46,967 nucleotides of DNA from Bullifex porci (GTDB lineage Bacteria; Spirochaetota; Spirochaetia; Sphaerochaetales; Sphaerochaetaceae). The stretch is taken from positions 1 through 46,967 of the forward strand of contig NZ_VUNN01000018.1 of assembly GCF_009695635.1 (NCBI RefSeq), read 5' to 3'. The notes below the pieces were generated by a model. It made no database searches. It was not told the origin of the DNA and worked only from the letters and a program-made list of their open reading frames with translations. Made by a program: the position numbers and the translations under genes. Positions 7,631 through 16,079 of this stretch are shown here, piece after piece (positions within the stretch are counted from its first letter, which is position 1; every line of letters starts with the position of its first letter).

Positions 7631-8379
7631 TATTTAATCTTTTTAACCTCTGGGAGGCTTTCATAACACTTTCTAATACTTTCTTCTACAATTATATGTA
7701 TATTCTTCTTCTCTTCCTCATCCATTAAGGAGGTATCAATTGGTGGAAGGAAAGAGATATATACCTTCTTTCTAAGAAGAGTAAATGGATTTTCAAATAG
7801 GTATCTAGTACCTCTAATAGCACAAGGACAGATTATTGCATCAACACGGCTTGCCATCTTAAAGGAGCCAGCTTTAAACTCATGTACACTTCCATCCTTA
7901 CTTCTTGTACCCTCTGGGAAGATAGTCATTGCTTTACCATTTTTAATATTATCAGAGCCCTGTAATATTGCTTTAATTGAGTCACGTGGACTCTTTCTAT
8001 CGATATATACAGAGTTTAAAGCGTTAAACCAACTATTAACTATTGGAATTTTCTTAATCTCTACCTTACCAATAAAGCCTGTGAATACCTTTTTAGGATA
8101 CATTACAGCAATACAATCTAATAAGGATGTATGGTTTCCAATAAAACAAAGCTTACCACTATTAGGAATGTTATCAAGGCCTTCAACTACAACCTTACCA
8201 CCTAATACAAAAAATATAGCTCTAATTAGAAAGTGAGCTGTTTTATTTATTACAAGCTCAGATGCATTTTTATTTCCTGCTTTTTTCAAGCAAAATGCAA
8301 TAAATAGAGGAATATAGCTTAAAATAAAAAATGGAACAACAATAATAGCTGCAATTAAAATCTTTATAAATTTAATCAT
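7630..8379 (-). CDS. plsC: 1-acylglycerol-3-phosphate acyltransferase family protein
   Basis: Expected to transfer an acyl group to lysophosphatidic acid, giving phosphatidic acid at the inner membrane. The 249 residues open with a membrane anchor (IKILIAAIIVVPFFILSYIPL). The catalytic HX4D motif follows as NHTSLLD near residue 83, then the substrate-binding FPEGTRS near 155 and the KAGSFKMA block, all typical of PlsC. The ATG overlaps the exporter stop (ATGA). Association with a lipid-exporter-like ABC gene upstream is consistent with envelope lipid work. Confidence 0.93.
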   Translation of the reverse strand: MIKFIKILIAAIIVVPFFILSYIPLFIAFCLKKAGNKNASELVINKTAHFLIRAIFFVLGGKVVVEGLDNIPNSGKLCFIGNHTSLLDCIAVMYPKKVFTGFIGKVEIKKIPIVNSWFNALNSVYIDRKSPRDSIKAILQGSDNIKNGKAMTIFPEGTRSKDGSVHEFKAGSFKMASRVDAIICPCAIRGTRYLFENPFTLLRKKVYISFLPPIDTSLMDEEEKKNIHIIVEESIRKCYESLPEVKKIK

Positions 8380-10107
8380 AATACATCCCTTTTTACATTA
8401 TATAATCTTGCATATGCGCCATTCTTGGCAAGTAATTCTTGATGTGTTCCAGCTTCCTTCACACTACCCTTTTCTATAACAAAGATTTTATCGCAATCTG
8501 CAATTGTAGATAATCTATGAGCAATAACAATTGATGTCTTACCCTTTGAAATATTATTAAAGGCATCTTGAATTAATGCTTCACTCTCTGTATCTAGGCT
8601 ACTAGTTGCTTCATCAAAGATTAATATTGGAGGGTTCTTTAAAAATACTCTAGCAATAGATAATCTTTGCTTTTGGCCACCAGATAATCTTGTACCTCTT
8701 TCACCAACCTCGGTATCTAACCCCTCAGGAAGGCTTTGGACGAACTCATATAGATTTGCAACCTTCAATGCCTGCCATAGCTCTTCATCTGTTGCATCAC
8801 TCTTTCCATATCTAAGATTTTCTCTAATTGACGCATCAAACAAGAATACACTTTGCTGTACAAAGCCAATTGCCTTATGAAGGGACTCCTGTGTTACATC
8901 CTTGATATCAACACCATCAATTGTAATAGAGCCCTTATCACGCTCATAGAATCTTGCTAGTAGTGATACAATAGTAGTCTTACCTGCACCACTTTCACCA
9001 ACTAAAGCAACTCTAGAGCCACCAGGAATTGTTAAATCTAAGTGTGAAGTTACCTTCTCTCCACTTCTCGATTCATATGAGAAGGAAACATCTGAGAATT
9101 TAATAGTAGCATCCTTGACCTCAAGCGGCTTTGCATCCTTATTATCCTCGATCTCTGGCTTAATATCCATGACCTCAGTAAAGCGCTCAAAGGAAGCAAT
9201 ACCCTGCTGAAGCTGCTCTGTAAAGTTTATAAGTCTATCAATAGGTGGAAGTACAACAGATACATAAAGAACGAAGGTAAGTAAATCTGTTACCTCTGCA
9301 AAGCCTAAAGCAATTAATATTGCTCCTCCAGCAACTGTAATTAGGTAATAAGCATCTCTCATAAAGCCAATTCCAGCATGGTATGATGCCATCTGCTTAT
9401 ACATTGCTTCTCTAGTTTCCTTAAGTACTACATTTGATTTCTCAAATTTACTCTTTTGGAAATCCTCCTGAGCAAAGGATTTTACCTCTCTAATACCTTG
9501 AATTGAGTTTTCAGCATCAACATTAATATTTGCAACTGAACGTCTAACTGCTCTATTTTTTCTCCTTCAAGCGATGACCAAATACGATTCCATAGAAAAG
9601 CATAAATGGAAGAGGTATCATAGAAACAAGGGCAAGAGGAACTGAGATCATAAACATTAAAATGTATGCACCAATAATAGTTGCAACACTAATTAATAAA
9701 TCCTCAGGACCATGGTGGGCAACCTCTGCAATCTGGAACAGGTCATTTGAAATTCTTGACATTATTGTTCCAGTCTTTGTCTTATCATAGTAGGAGAAGG
9801 ATAGTGTTTGAAGATGAGCAAATAAATCAGCTCTCATCTTATTTTCCATTCTTACGCCCAAGATATGCCCCCAACGAATACGGATGTAGTTACTTACTGC
9901 TTGAATAATATAAACAGCTAGCATGATTGCAAAAATGATAATCATCATGTTGTAATCACGATTTGGGATTGGTTCATTTAACAAATATCTTGTTAATACT
10001 GGAAATAAAATAGATAAAACAGAGGAAAAGGCAGCAACTGCTATATCTAAAATGAATAATTTTAAAAATGGTATATAGTAAGCCATAAACCTTTTAAAAA
10101 GCTTCAT
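8376..10107 (-). pseudogene. ABC exporter (MsbA/multidrug type), split by a 1-nt frameshift
   Basis: The first 184 codons give the N-terminal membrane domain (MKLFKRFMAYYIPFLKLF to FGHRLKEKK) and end at TAG 9553-9555. One base further on, the frame resumes without loss (RAVRRSVANINVDAENSIQG...MYKQMASYHAG) and completes the membrane domain plus an ATPase with Walker A VGESGAGKTT, signature LSGGQKQR, Walker B LIFDEATSS and switch VIAHRLST. Corrected length is about 577 residues, normal for a half-transporter exporter. The shift is at six A's (9556-9561, minus sense); five would restore the frame. It could be a sequencing error, a fresh mutation or recoding. It overlaps the helicase and plsC genes by 4 bp each, so it has not otherwise decayed. 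Confidence 0.9.
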
Positions 10108-11573
10108 TTTTCTCTCCTAAAAAATGATAATACTTTACTTAAAAGACTCTTCTTAGGCTGAGTAGTCTTTTGAGAAGGAGCACTCTGTACCTTAGGCATT
10201 GGAGTAACAACACTTTTTTTCTTACTCTGTTCCTTTGAACCAAATGTCTTTTTATAGTAATCCATTCTCTCTTCAGGAGTCATCTTAGCAAGATTTTCAT
10301 AGCTAACACTAGCTTTTGCCTTAGCAGGCTTCTTTGGAGCTACTTTATTATTACTCTTCTTAGAATTACTAGGTCCCTTACTATTTACTTTTCTATTAGA
10401 AGGCTTATATCCAGCACTCTTATCTACAACCTCTGAAAGTCCTACCTCATCTGCCCAAACTACAGGGATTTTCATCTGGATATAGTTCTCTATTGCTTCA
10501 AGACCATAAATATACTCTTCACATGCAAGTGTAATTGCCTTACCGCTCTTTCCGGCTCTCGCAGTTCTTCCTATGCGGTGTACATATGCTTCATAGTCCT
10601 CTGGAATATCGTAGTTTACAACTAACTCAAGATCATCAATTTGAAGACCTCTAGCTGCAATATCTGTTGCAACTAATATCTTAAGCTCTCCGCTTTTAAT
10701 CTTATTAAGAGCCTCTAATCTCTCTCTTTGAGGCATATCACCCATAAGGTAGCTTGATTTATATCCATTTAATGAAAGTCGCTTTGCAACCTCTACAGCA
10801 CGGCCCTTAGTATTAGTAAATATTAAGCAGCTCTTTGGAGCAATCTTATTTAGGATTTGTAAGAGTAAATAGAACTTTTCATCCTTAGAAACATGAAAAA
10901 GCTCTTGAGTAATATTTTTTACAGTTATTTCTTCAGGCTGACTTTCAAGCTCCACTGGCTCATTCATATATTCCCAAGCAAGGTTTCTTACTCGAGTAGA
11001 AAGAGTAGCAGAAAGTAATAGAGTTTGACGGTCCTCTTTTGAGCACATCATAGAGAACATTCTCTGAACATCTGGATAGAAGCCCATATCAAACATTCTA
11101 TCTGCTTCATCGATAACAACAGTAGAAAACTGTCTAAAGTCAATCTTTCTTGATAGAGCAAAATCAATTAGTCGTCCAGGAGTTCCAACATAGAGAGAAA
11201 GCCCTGAGCTTATCTCCTCATTTTGTCTTTGATAGCCAACTCCACCATAGAAGCAGGCAACCTTGAAATCCTTCATGTGGCTTGAAAGTAATTTAGCATC
11301 CTCTTCTATTTGAAGAGCAAGCTCTCTAGTTGGAGCAATTACTAGAGAAACTGGAAGTGGAAGCCCTGCATTCTTTCTCTTTTGATATTGCTCCAAAATT
11401 GTAAGCAAATATACAGCTGTTTTTCCAGATCCAGTTTTAGACTGAACCATGACATCACGACCTGTAAGAGAAACAGGGAGAACCATTTCCTGCACGTTTG
11501 TACAAATTTCAAATCCTGCAGCCTTTATTCCTTCAAGTACACTTTCTTGCAAACCTAATTCATTAAATTTCAT
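10104..11573 (-). CDS. DEAD-box ATP-dependent RNA helicase
   Basis: Unwinds RNA duplexes; relatives act in ribosome assembly, mRNA decay and cold growth. The 489 residues carry the Q motif (FNELGLQESVLEGIKAAGF), Walker A SKTGSGKT, PTRELALQ, GTPGRLID, DEAD in VIDEADRMFDMGF, SAT, and the helicase C domain with ATDIAARGLQI and HRIGRTARAG. From about residue 385 a Lys/Ser/Pro-rich basic tail, probably RNA-binding, ends KVLSFFRREK. Closest to the RhlE/CshA group; a precise symbol is not justified. It is first in the operon, with its own promoter and a hairpin at the presumed 5' end of the mRNA. Confidence 0.95.
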   Translation of the reverse strand: MKFNELGLQESVLEGIKAAGFEICTNVQEMVLPVSLTGRDVMVQSKTGSGKTAVYLLTILEQYQKRKNAGLPLPVSLVIAPTRELALQIEEDAKLLSSHMKDFKVACFYGGVGYQRQNEEISSGLSLYVGTPGRLIDFALSRKIDFRQFSTVVIDEADRMFDMGFYPDVQRMFSMMCSKEDRQTLLLSATLSTRVRNLAWEYMNEPVELESQPEEITVKNITQELFHVSKDEKFYLLLQILNKIAPKSCLIFTNTKGRAVEVAKRLSLNGYKSSYLMGDMPQRERLEALNKIKSGELKILVATDIAARGLQIDDLELVVNYDIPEDYEAYVHRIGRTARAGKSGKAITLACEEYIYGLEAIENYIQMKIPVVWADEVGLSEVVDKSAGYKPSNRKVNSKGPSNSKKSNNKVAPKKPAKAKASVSYENLAKMTPEERMDYYKKTFGSKEQSKKKSVVTPMPKVQSAPSQKTTQPKKSLLSKVLSFFRREK

Positions 11574-11597
11574 TTTTCTTTTCCGATACTATCTGTA

Positions 11598-11619
11598 CTC
11601 TATTATTATGATAATAGAG
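11598..11619 (-). promoter_or_regulatory. 5'-leader hairpin of the helicase operon
   Basis: CTCTATTAT and ATAATAGAG form a perfect 9-bp stem with a 4-nt loop, no U-tract after it on the minus strand. It would start about 3 nt from the predicted transcript start (~11622), where a hairpin commonly protects mRNA from 5'-end decay. It could also serve as a weak attenuator. Confidence 0.45.
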
Positions 11620-11628
11620 CACTTTTGT

Positions 11629-11657
11629 CTATTAATTAGGTAGGGGCAATCAGTCAA
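11629..11657 (-). promoter_or_regulatory. Sigma70-type promoter of the helicase-guaA operon
   Basis: On the minus strand, TTGACT (11657-11652), a 17-nt spacer and TAATAG (11634-11629). The -35 box overlaps the stop codon of the aminotransferase gene upstream. The predicted start at ~11622 leaves a leader of about 49 nt. Confidence 0.55.
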
Positions 11658-12444
11658 GTTCGTGTAATCTAACGTAGGAACAAATCTTTTTTACCAGCTC
11701 AAAGTCACAAGGTATCCTTTTTCCATCTAAAGTAGATATAGGCATAGCCGCCATACTAGTTGATGAGATAAAGAGAGTATCGCCATCCTTTAGCTCAGAA
11801 AGCTTAGGAGCCTCTAGTACTACCTTTATATCTAACTCCTTTAATGCCTTCAAAACTGAAATTCTAGTAACACCAGAAAGAACGTCCTCATCACCTGCTG
11901 TATAAACACAGTTTCCCTTAACCATGTAGAAGTTTGATCTAGTACCCTCTAGGACTCTATCATTTCTATCAACTAGGAGAGCCTCAAAGCCACCCTTACT
12001 TTTTGAATCCTCTAATGCTAAGTAGCTAAGAAGTAGGTTACTAGTCTTACACTTAGGCATAAAACGCTCTCCATGATACGTTGTAACTGCTATTCCCTCA
12101 TCGTAGTAGCTATCTGGATATGTTAAGAGCTCCTGATATGTAATAAATACTTGTACATCCTTTCCTCCGACAACAAGTATCCTCATAGTTACATCATCAA
12201 GCCTATCATGCTCTATTAGCTTATTTATCCAAGACTCTAAATCAAGACTTGGAAGCTTCATATTAAGCATTGAAGCACTCTCTCTAAGCCTCTTTTCGTG
12301 GTCAGCTAAATGAACTACCTTACCATGTAGAACTCTTAAAGCTTCATAGACAGAGTAATTACACTGTACCTCCCTTAAGGTAATAGGAAGTACAGCATCC
12401 TTTTCATCTATTATTAAACCATTTTTAATTGCACTTTTACTCAT
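11650..12444 (-). CDS. Class IV aminotransferase (aminodeoxychorismate lyase / BCAT-like)
   Basis: A PLP enzyme of fold type IV. The 264 residues show the catalytic-lysine region PKCKTSNLLLSYLAL, the phosphate-binding EGTRSNFYMVKGN block and the late LSGVTR and FISSTSMAAM segments that line the active site. Size and motifs fit 4-amino-4-deoxychorismate lyase (folate pathway), D-amino acid aminotransferase or branched-chain aminotransferase; I cannot choose between them from sequence alone. I take the ATG at 12444, giving an 8-bp ATGAGTAA overlap with ftsK; the longer frame would overlap by 38 bp. It is the last gene of the mnmE-ftsK block. Confidence 0.85.
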   Translation of the reverse strand: MSKSAIKNGLIIDEKDAVLPITLREVQCNYSVYEALRVLHGKVVHLADHEKRLRESASMLNMKLPSLDLESWINKLIEHDRLDDVTMRILVVGGKDVQVFITYQELLTYPDSYYDEGIAVTTYHGERFMPKCKTSNLLLSYLALEDSKSKGGFEALLVDRNDRVLEGTRSNFYMVKGNCVYTAGDEDVLSGVTRISVLKALKELDIKVVLEAPKLSELKDGDTLFISSTSMAAMPISTLDGKRIPCDFELVKKICSYVRLHELD

Positions 12445-15400
12445 AACGTAATATTTCCCTTGGCTTAGAACCATTTGCAGGTCCTACTATACCCTCTTCT
12501 TCCATTTGTTCAACAAGTTTTGCTGCTCTGTTATAACCTATTCCTAAACGACGCTGAAGATATGAAGCTGAAGCACCCTTTCTTTCAAAGACAATTTGCT
12601 TTGCCTTCTCATACATATCCTCATCTCCGCTTCCGCTATAGTCTCCACCATCATCATAGGCTTCCTCTTCAACATCATCCTCAAAGATTGATTCATCGAG
12701 GTAATCAGGCTCACCCTGACTCTTAACGTAGGAGACAACCTTATCAACCTCTTCATCTGATAAGAATGCACCCTGGATACGGCTTAGTGAGTTAGAGCCA
12801 TTTGCTAGATATAGCATATCACCACGACCAAGTAGGTTCTCAGCTCCTGATTCATCTAAGATAATTCTTGAGTTCATTGCAGAGGAAACTGCAAATGAAA
12901 TGCGTGATGGAATATTATTCTTAATGGTTCCAGTTATTACCTCACTTGAAGGTCTTTGAGTTGCCATAACAACATGAATACCAGCCGCTCTAGCCTTTGC
13001 CATTAGACGAGCTACATAGCTCTCCATATCCTTTCCAATGACAGTCATTAGATCAGCAAATTCATCCATAATCAAAACGATGTATGGCATCTTCTCTGTT
13101 GCATAGCCTAGAGTATGAACACTTGAATTAAAACCCTCGATGTTTCTTGTTCCAATTTGAGAAAAGACTCTATAACGTCTTTCCATCTCATCTACAAGCC
13201 AAGAAAGCATCTTTAATACTCTCTTTGGTTCTGTGATTACAGGTGTTAATAGATGTGGAATTCTATTATAAACCTGAAGCTCTACAACCTTTGGGTCGAC
13301 CATGATTAATCGAACCTCTTTAGGACTCTTAGTGTACAATAGAGAAACTATAAGACCATTAATACATACACTCTTACCTGAGCCTGTTGTACCTGCAATT
13401 AGTAGGTGTGGTGTCTTTGAAACATCAAGCATCATTGGCTGACCTAAGATATTTCTACCTAAAATCATTGGGACCTTAAAGCCGCTTTGTCTTAGTGGCT
13501 CTAGAAGCTCCTTAAAGCCAACAGTTGCTCTCTTTTCATTTGGAACCTCAATACCAATAGCACTCTTTCCAGGAACAGGAGCAAGTATTCTTATCTGCTT
13601 TCCTCCAATACGCATACTAATATTGTTTTGAAGCGCAGTAACCTTAGATACCATTATTCCAGGAGCAAGGTCATATTCAAACATTGTTACTGTAGGTCCC
13701 TTGATGATATTAATCAAAGTAACATCTACTCTGAAATCGTGCATAACTGTGCACATTAATTCACCAAGTCTTCTAGTATCTTCATCTATCTCATAGCTAG
13801 CCTCAGGATAGCTCTTTAAAAGATCTGCTGTTGGAGGATTATACCCTCGATTTTGTCTAGTTATAATTGCAGACTCACCAGCATTATTACTTGCTAGCCC
13901 GCCAATACCAACCTTAAACTCTATTTGTGATGAGGAATCCTCGTTCTTTGGCATTTCACTTCCTTCAACCTTAGCATCTCCTACAGCTCTAGCTGTGCTT
14001 GCGCCTTGGTAGTAACCATCACTACGAGGAAGCTCATGTACATCATCCTTTTCAGCTGTCTTATCAAAGGATATACCTTGAGCCTCTAGCTCAGCTCTAA
14101 TCTTAGCTTCAGCCTCCTTGCGATATTGCTCTCTTAGAAGCATCTCTCTTCTAACTCTATCCTCTTCGATCATTTGAGTCTTTAATTTAAGAGCCTCTTC
14201 CTCAGCCTCTCTCTTTAGCTGTTCGTTTCTTTCTCTCTCCTCTCTTTCCTTTTCAAGTGTCTCAAGATCCTCAGCCTTCTTACGCATTCTTATAGCATCA
14301 GAAAGAGACTCTGCAATTTCAACCTTAGAGGAAGGAGACTCCTGTTTTTGAGCAGTTACAGCCTGAAAAGGTCTTGAAGGAGTTGATGATGTATCACGAG
14401 ACTCGTGTAGCGCCTGGAACATTTGGTAACGAGGATGTGTAGGAGGTAGATTTGATGGAGCAAATGAGCTTTCCTTCTTCTCCTCATCTTCCTTCTTTTC
14501 CTCTTCCTTTACGCTATCAGGCTGTTCACTATTATTCTTTCGCTTCAAAGCCTCAAACATTCTATATCTTGGATGTGTTGGAGGAAGATTAGATGGTGCA
14601 ATAGATGAAGAGACCTCCTTCTCAATCTCCTTCTTCTGTTCAAAGCCTATAATTGGACGCTGTGATGGAATAACCTCATCACCACTATTTTTAACTCGCT
14701 CAAGAGAAGAAGATAAAAAGCTTGAGGTCCTTTTAGGACTACTCTCTATCTTATTTTGTTCCTTTTCCTCAACTCTTTCCTTAGCACTTTGAAATGCAGA
14801 TAGAGATGCTGTAGGAGCCTCAATTATACTCTCAGGCTCCTCGCTATTTGGAATATCCTTACTTGAAAAGGTTGAAAAGGTTGGAAGAGTAGGAGCTGCT
14901 GGAAATGCTAAAGGAGATGAAGCATCAACCTCTTCCTCCTTTTGCTCCTCATCCTTATTCTCATTCTTTAATTCAGCCTTTCCCTTTTTATCATCTTTAA
15001 CCTTCTTAACTCTTTGATTTCTATTTGCGAATCTTGAGTTAAGAGCAGAAGTAATAATTATTAATAATAAAAAGAGTAGAATTTCTAAAATAATACATAA
15101 AAAAACCAGCGATGGTCTTTGGCTTACACGACTCATAATAATAGCTGGCTCACTATTTTTAGTAATGCTATGAGCTGCAACTAATACTGTAAAATAAATA
15201 AAGTATATATATGGAATTAATATTAGTGAAAAAGGCTTTCTTCTTCGTACTAATAAAACAAAAAATCCACTTAATATAAAAAATGCAGCAGCAATATAGA
15301 ATGAATAAATACTATTAGTAAAGCATAAATAGCTATATGCTGGTGATAATATTTTATCAACTAAAGGTACATACCTTGTCAAAGCTATAGCGGCACCAAA

Positions 15401-15460
15401 AAGTATTAATATAAAACCAAGTAAAAGTGAAAATATCTTTTTCTTCTTTTTATTTTCCAT
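12437..15460 (-). CDS. ftsK: DNA translocase FtsK/SpoIIIE
   Basis: Pumps chromosomal DNA across the closing septum and helps resolve dimers. The 1007 residues begin with four membrane helices (about 9-29, 48-71, 76-97, 116-140). A long low-complexity linker follows (about 150-500), rich in E, K, S and P, with a charged coiled coil near 390-460. The motor has Walker A GTTGSGKS at 690-697 and Walker B IVLIMDEF near 794-801. A C-terminal winged-helix gamma domain (948-1007) reads KOPS-like signals. The linker contains a duplicated APSNLPPTHPRY block at 288-299 and 334-345. It is 1 bp from rsmG. Confidence 0.96.
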   Translation of the reverse strand: MENKKKKKIFSLLLGFILILFGAAIALTRYVPLVDKILSPAYSYLCFTNSIYSFYIAAAFFILSGFFVLLVRRRKPFSLILIPYIYFIYFTVLVAAHSITKNSEPAIIMSRVSQRPSLVFLCIILEILLFLLLIIITSALNSRFANRNQRVKKVKDDKKGKAELKNENKDEEQKEEEVDASSPLAFPAAPTLPTFSTFSSKDIPNSEEPESIIEAPTASLSAFQSAKERVEEKEQNKIESSPKRTSSFLSSSLERVKNSGDEVIPSQRPIIGFEQKKEIEKEVSSSIAPSNLPPTHPRYRMFEALKRKNNSEQPDSVKEEEKKEDEEKKESSFAPSNLPPTHPRYQMFQALHESRDTSSTPSRPFQAVTAQKQESPSSKVEIAESLSDAIRMRKKAEDLETLEKEREERERNEQLKREAEEEALKLKTQMIEEDRVRREMLLREQYRKEAEAKIRAELEAQGISFDKTAEKDDVHELPRSDGYYQGASTARAVGDAKVEGSEMPKNEDSSSQIEFKVGIGGLASNNAGESAIITRQNRGYNPPTADLLKSYPEASYEIDEDTRRLGELMCTVMHDFRVDVTLINIIKGPTVTMFEYDLAPGIMVSKVTALQNNISMRIGGKQIRILAPVPGKSAIGIEVPNEKRATVGFKELLEPLRQSGFKVPMILGRNILGQPMMLDVSKTPHLLIAGTTGSGKSVCINGLIVSLLYTKSPKEVRLIMVDPKVVELQVYNRIPHLLTPVITEPKRVLKMLSWLVDEMERRYRVFSQIGTRNIEGFNSSVHTLGYATEKMPYIVLIMDEFADLMTVIGKDMESYVARLMAKARAAGIHVVMATQRPSSEVITGTIKNNIPSRISFAVSSAMNSRIILDESGAENLLGRGDMLYLANGSNSLSRIQGAFLSDEEVDKVVSYVKSQGEPDYLDESIFEDDVEEEAYDDGGDYSGSGDEDMYEKAKQIVFERKGASASYLQRRLGIGYNRAAKLVEQMEEEGIVGPANGSKPREILRYE

Positions 15461-15461
15461 T

Positions 15462-16079
15462 TTAATTTTTCTTCCTCATCAAAGCGATGATACGCTCCTC
15501 ATCTAAGAAAGGAACATGAAGATTAGTTATGCTAACATCCCAATTTGATAGATTTTCTATCTCGGAATATAAATAGCTTTTTTTACCCTTATATGGCGCA
15601 AAGACACCATTTGGAGATAGAATTCTATCAACATCATCTATTATGTCAAATATTGGATGAAATGCTCGGCATGTTACGATATCAAACCTCTCTTCCACCT
15701 CGCTAACATCCTTTGAAACGATTCTAACATTCTTTAAGTTACACCTTAAAATAACATTCTTCAAGAAATCAACACGTCGCTTCATCCTCTCAACTAGGAC
15801 GATTGGTCTATCGAGCATTATAGCTAAAACAACTCCAGGAAAGCCTGCTCCTGTACCTAAATCGGCTATAGAGGAGCCCTCTAAGGCTTCAAATACCTTT
15901 ACTCCAGCTAGAGAGTCTAAAATATGCCTAATTATTAATTCATCTTTATCCTGGTAGGAAACAAGCTTATAAATAGGATTAAATAGCTCAATTTCAGATA
16001 TATATTTTTCAAGCCTTTCTCTTTGAAGAGATGTTAAATCAAGCTTAAGCTTTTCAGCACCCTCAAGTAGTAAATCCAT
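15462..16079 (-). CDS. rsmG: 16S rRNA (guanine-527-N7) methyltransferase
   Basis: Adds the m7G527 methyl group to 16S rRNA using S-adenosylmethionine. The 205 residues match the RsmG/GidB size, with an N-terminal helical region (ISEIELFNPIYKLVSYQDKD), the SAM-binding motif I ADLGTGAGFPG near 71-81 and the acidic VERMKRR loop. The ATG has AAGGAG 6 nt upstream. It overlaps the mnmG end by 17 bp; the gidA-gidB neighbourhood is widely conserved. Loss of RsmG is known to give low-level streptomycin resistance in other bacteria. Confidence 0.95.
   Translation of the reverse strand: MDLLLEGAEKLKLDLTSLQRERLEKYISEIELFNPIYKLVSYQDKDELIIRHILDSLAGVKVFEALEGSSIADLGTGAGFPGVVLAIMLDRPIVLVERMKRRVDFLKNVILRCNLKNVRIVSKDVSEVEERFDIVTCRAFHPIFDIIDDVDRILSPNGVFAPYKGKKSYLYSEIENLSNWDVSITNLHVPFLDEERIIALMRKKN

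Noticed and set aside
9545-9575. Programmed -1 frameshifting at the A6 run
   Set aside because: The -1 frame gives an unrelated peptide. Only a +1 (or -2) shift restores the exporter.
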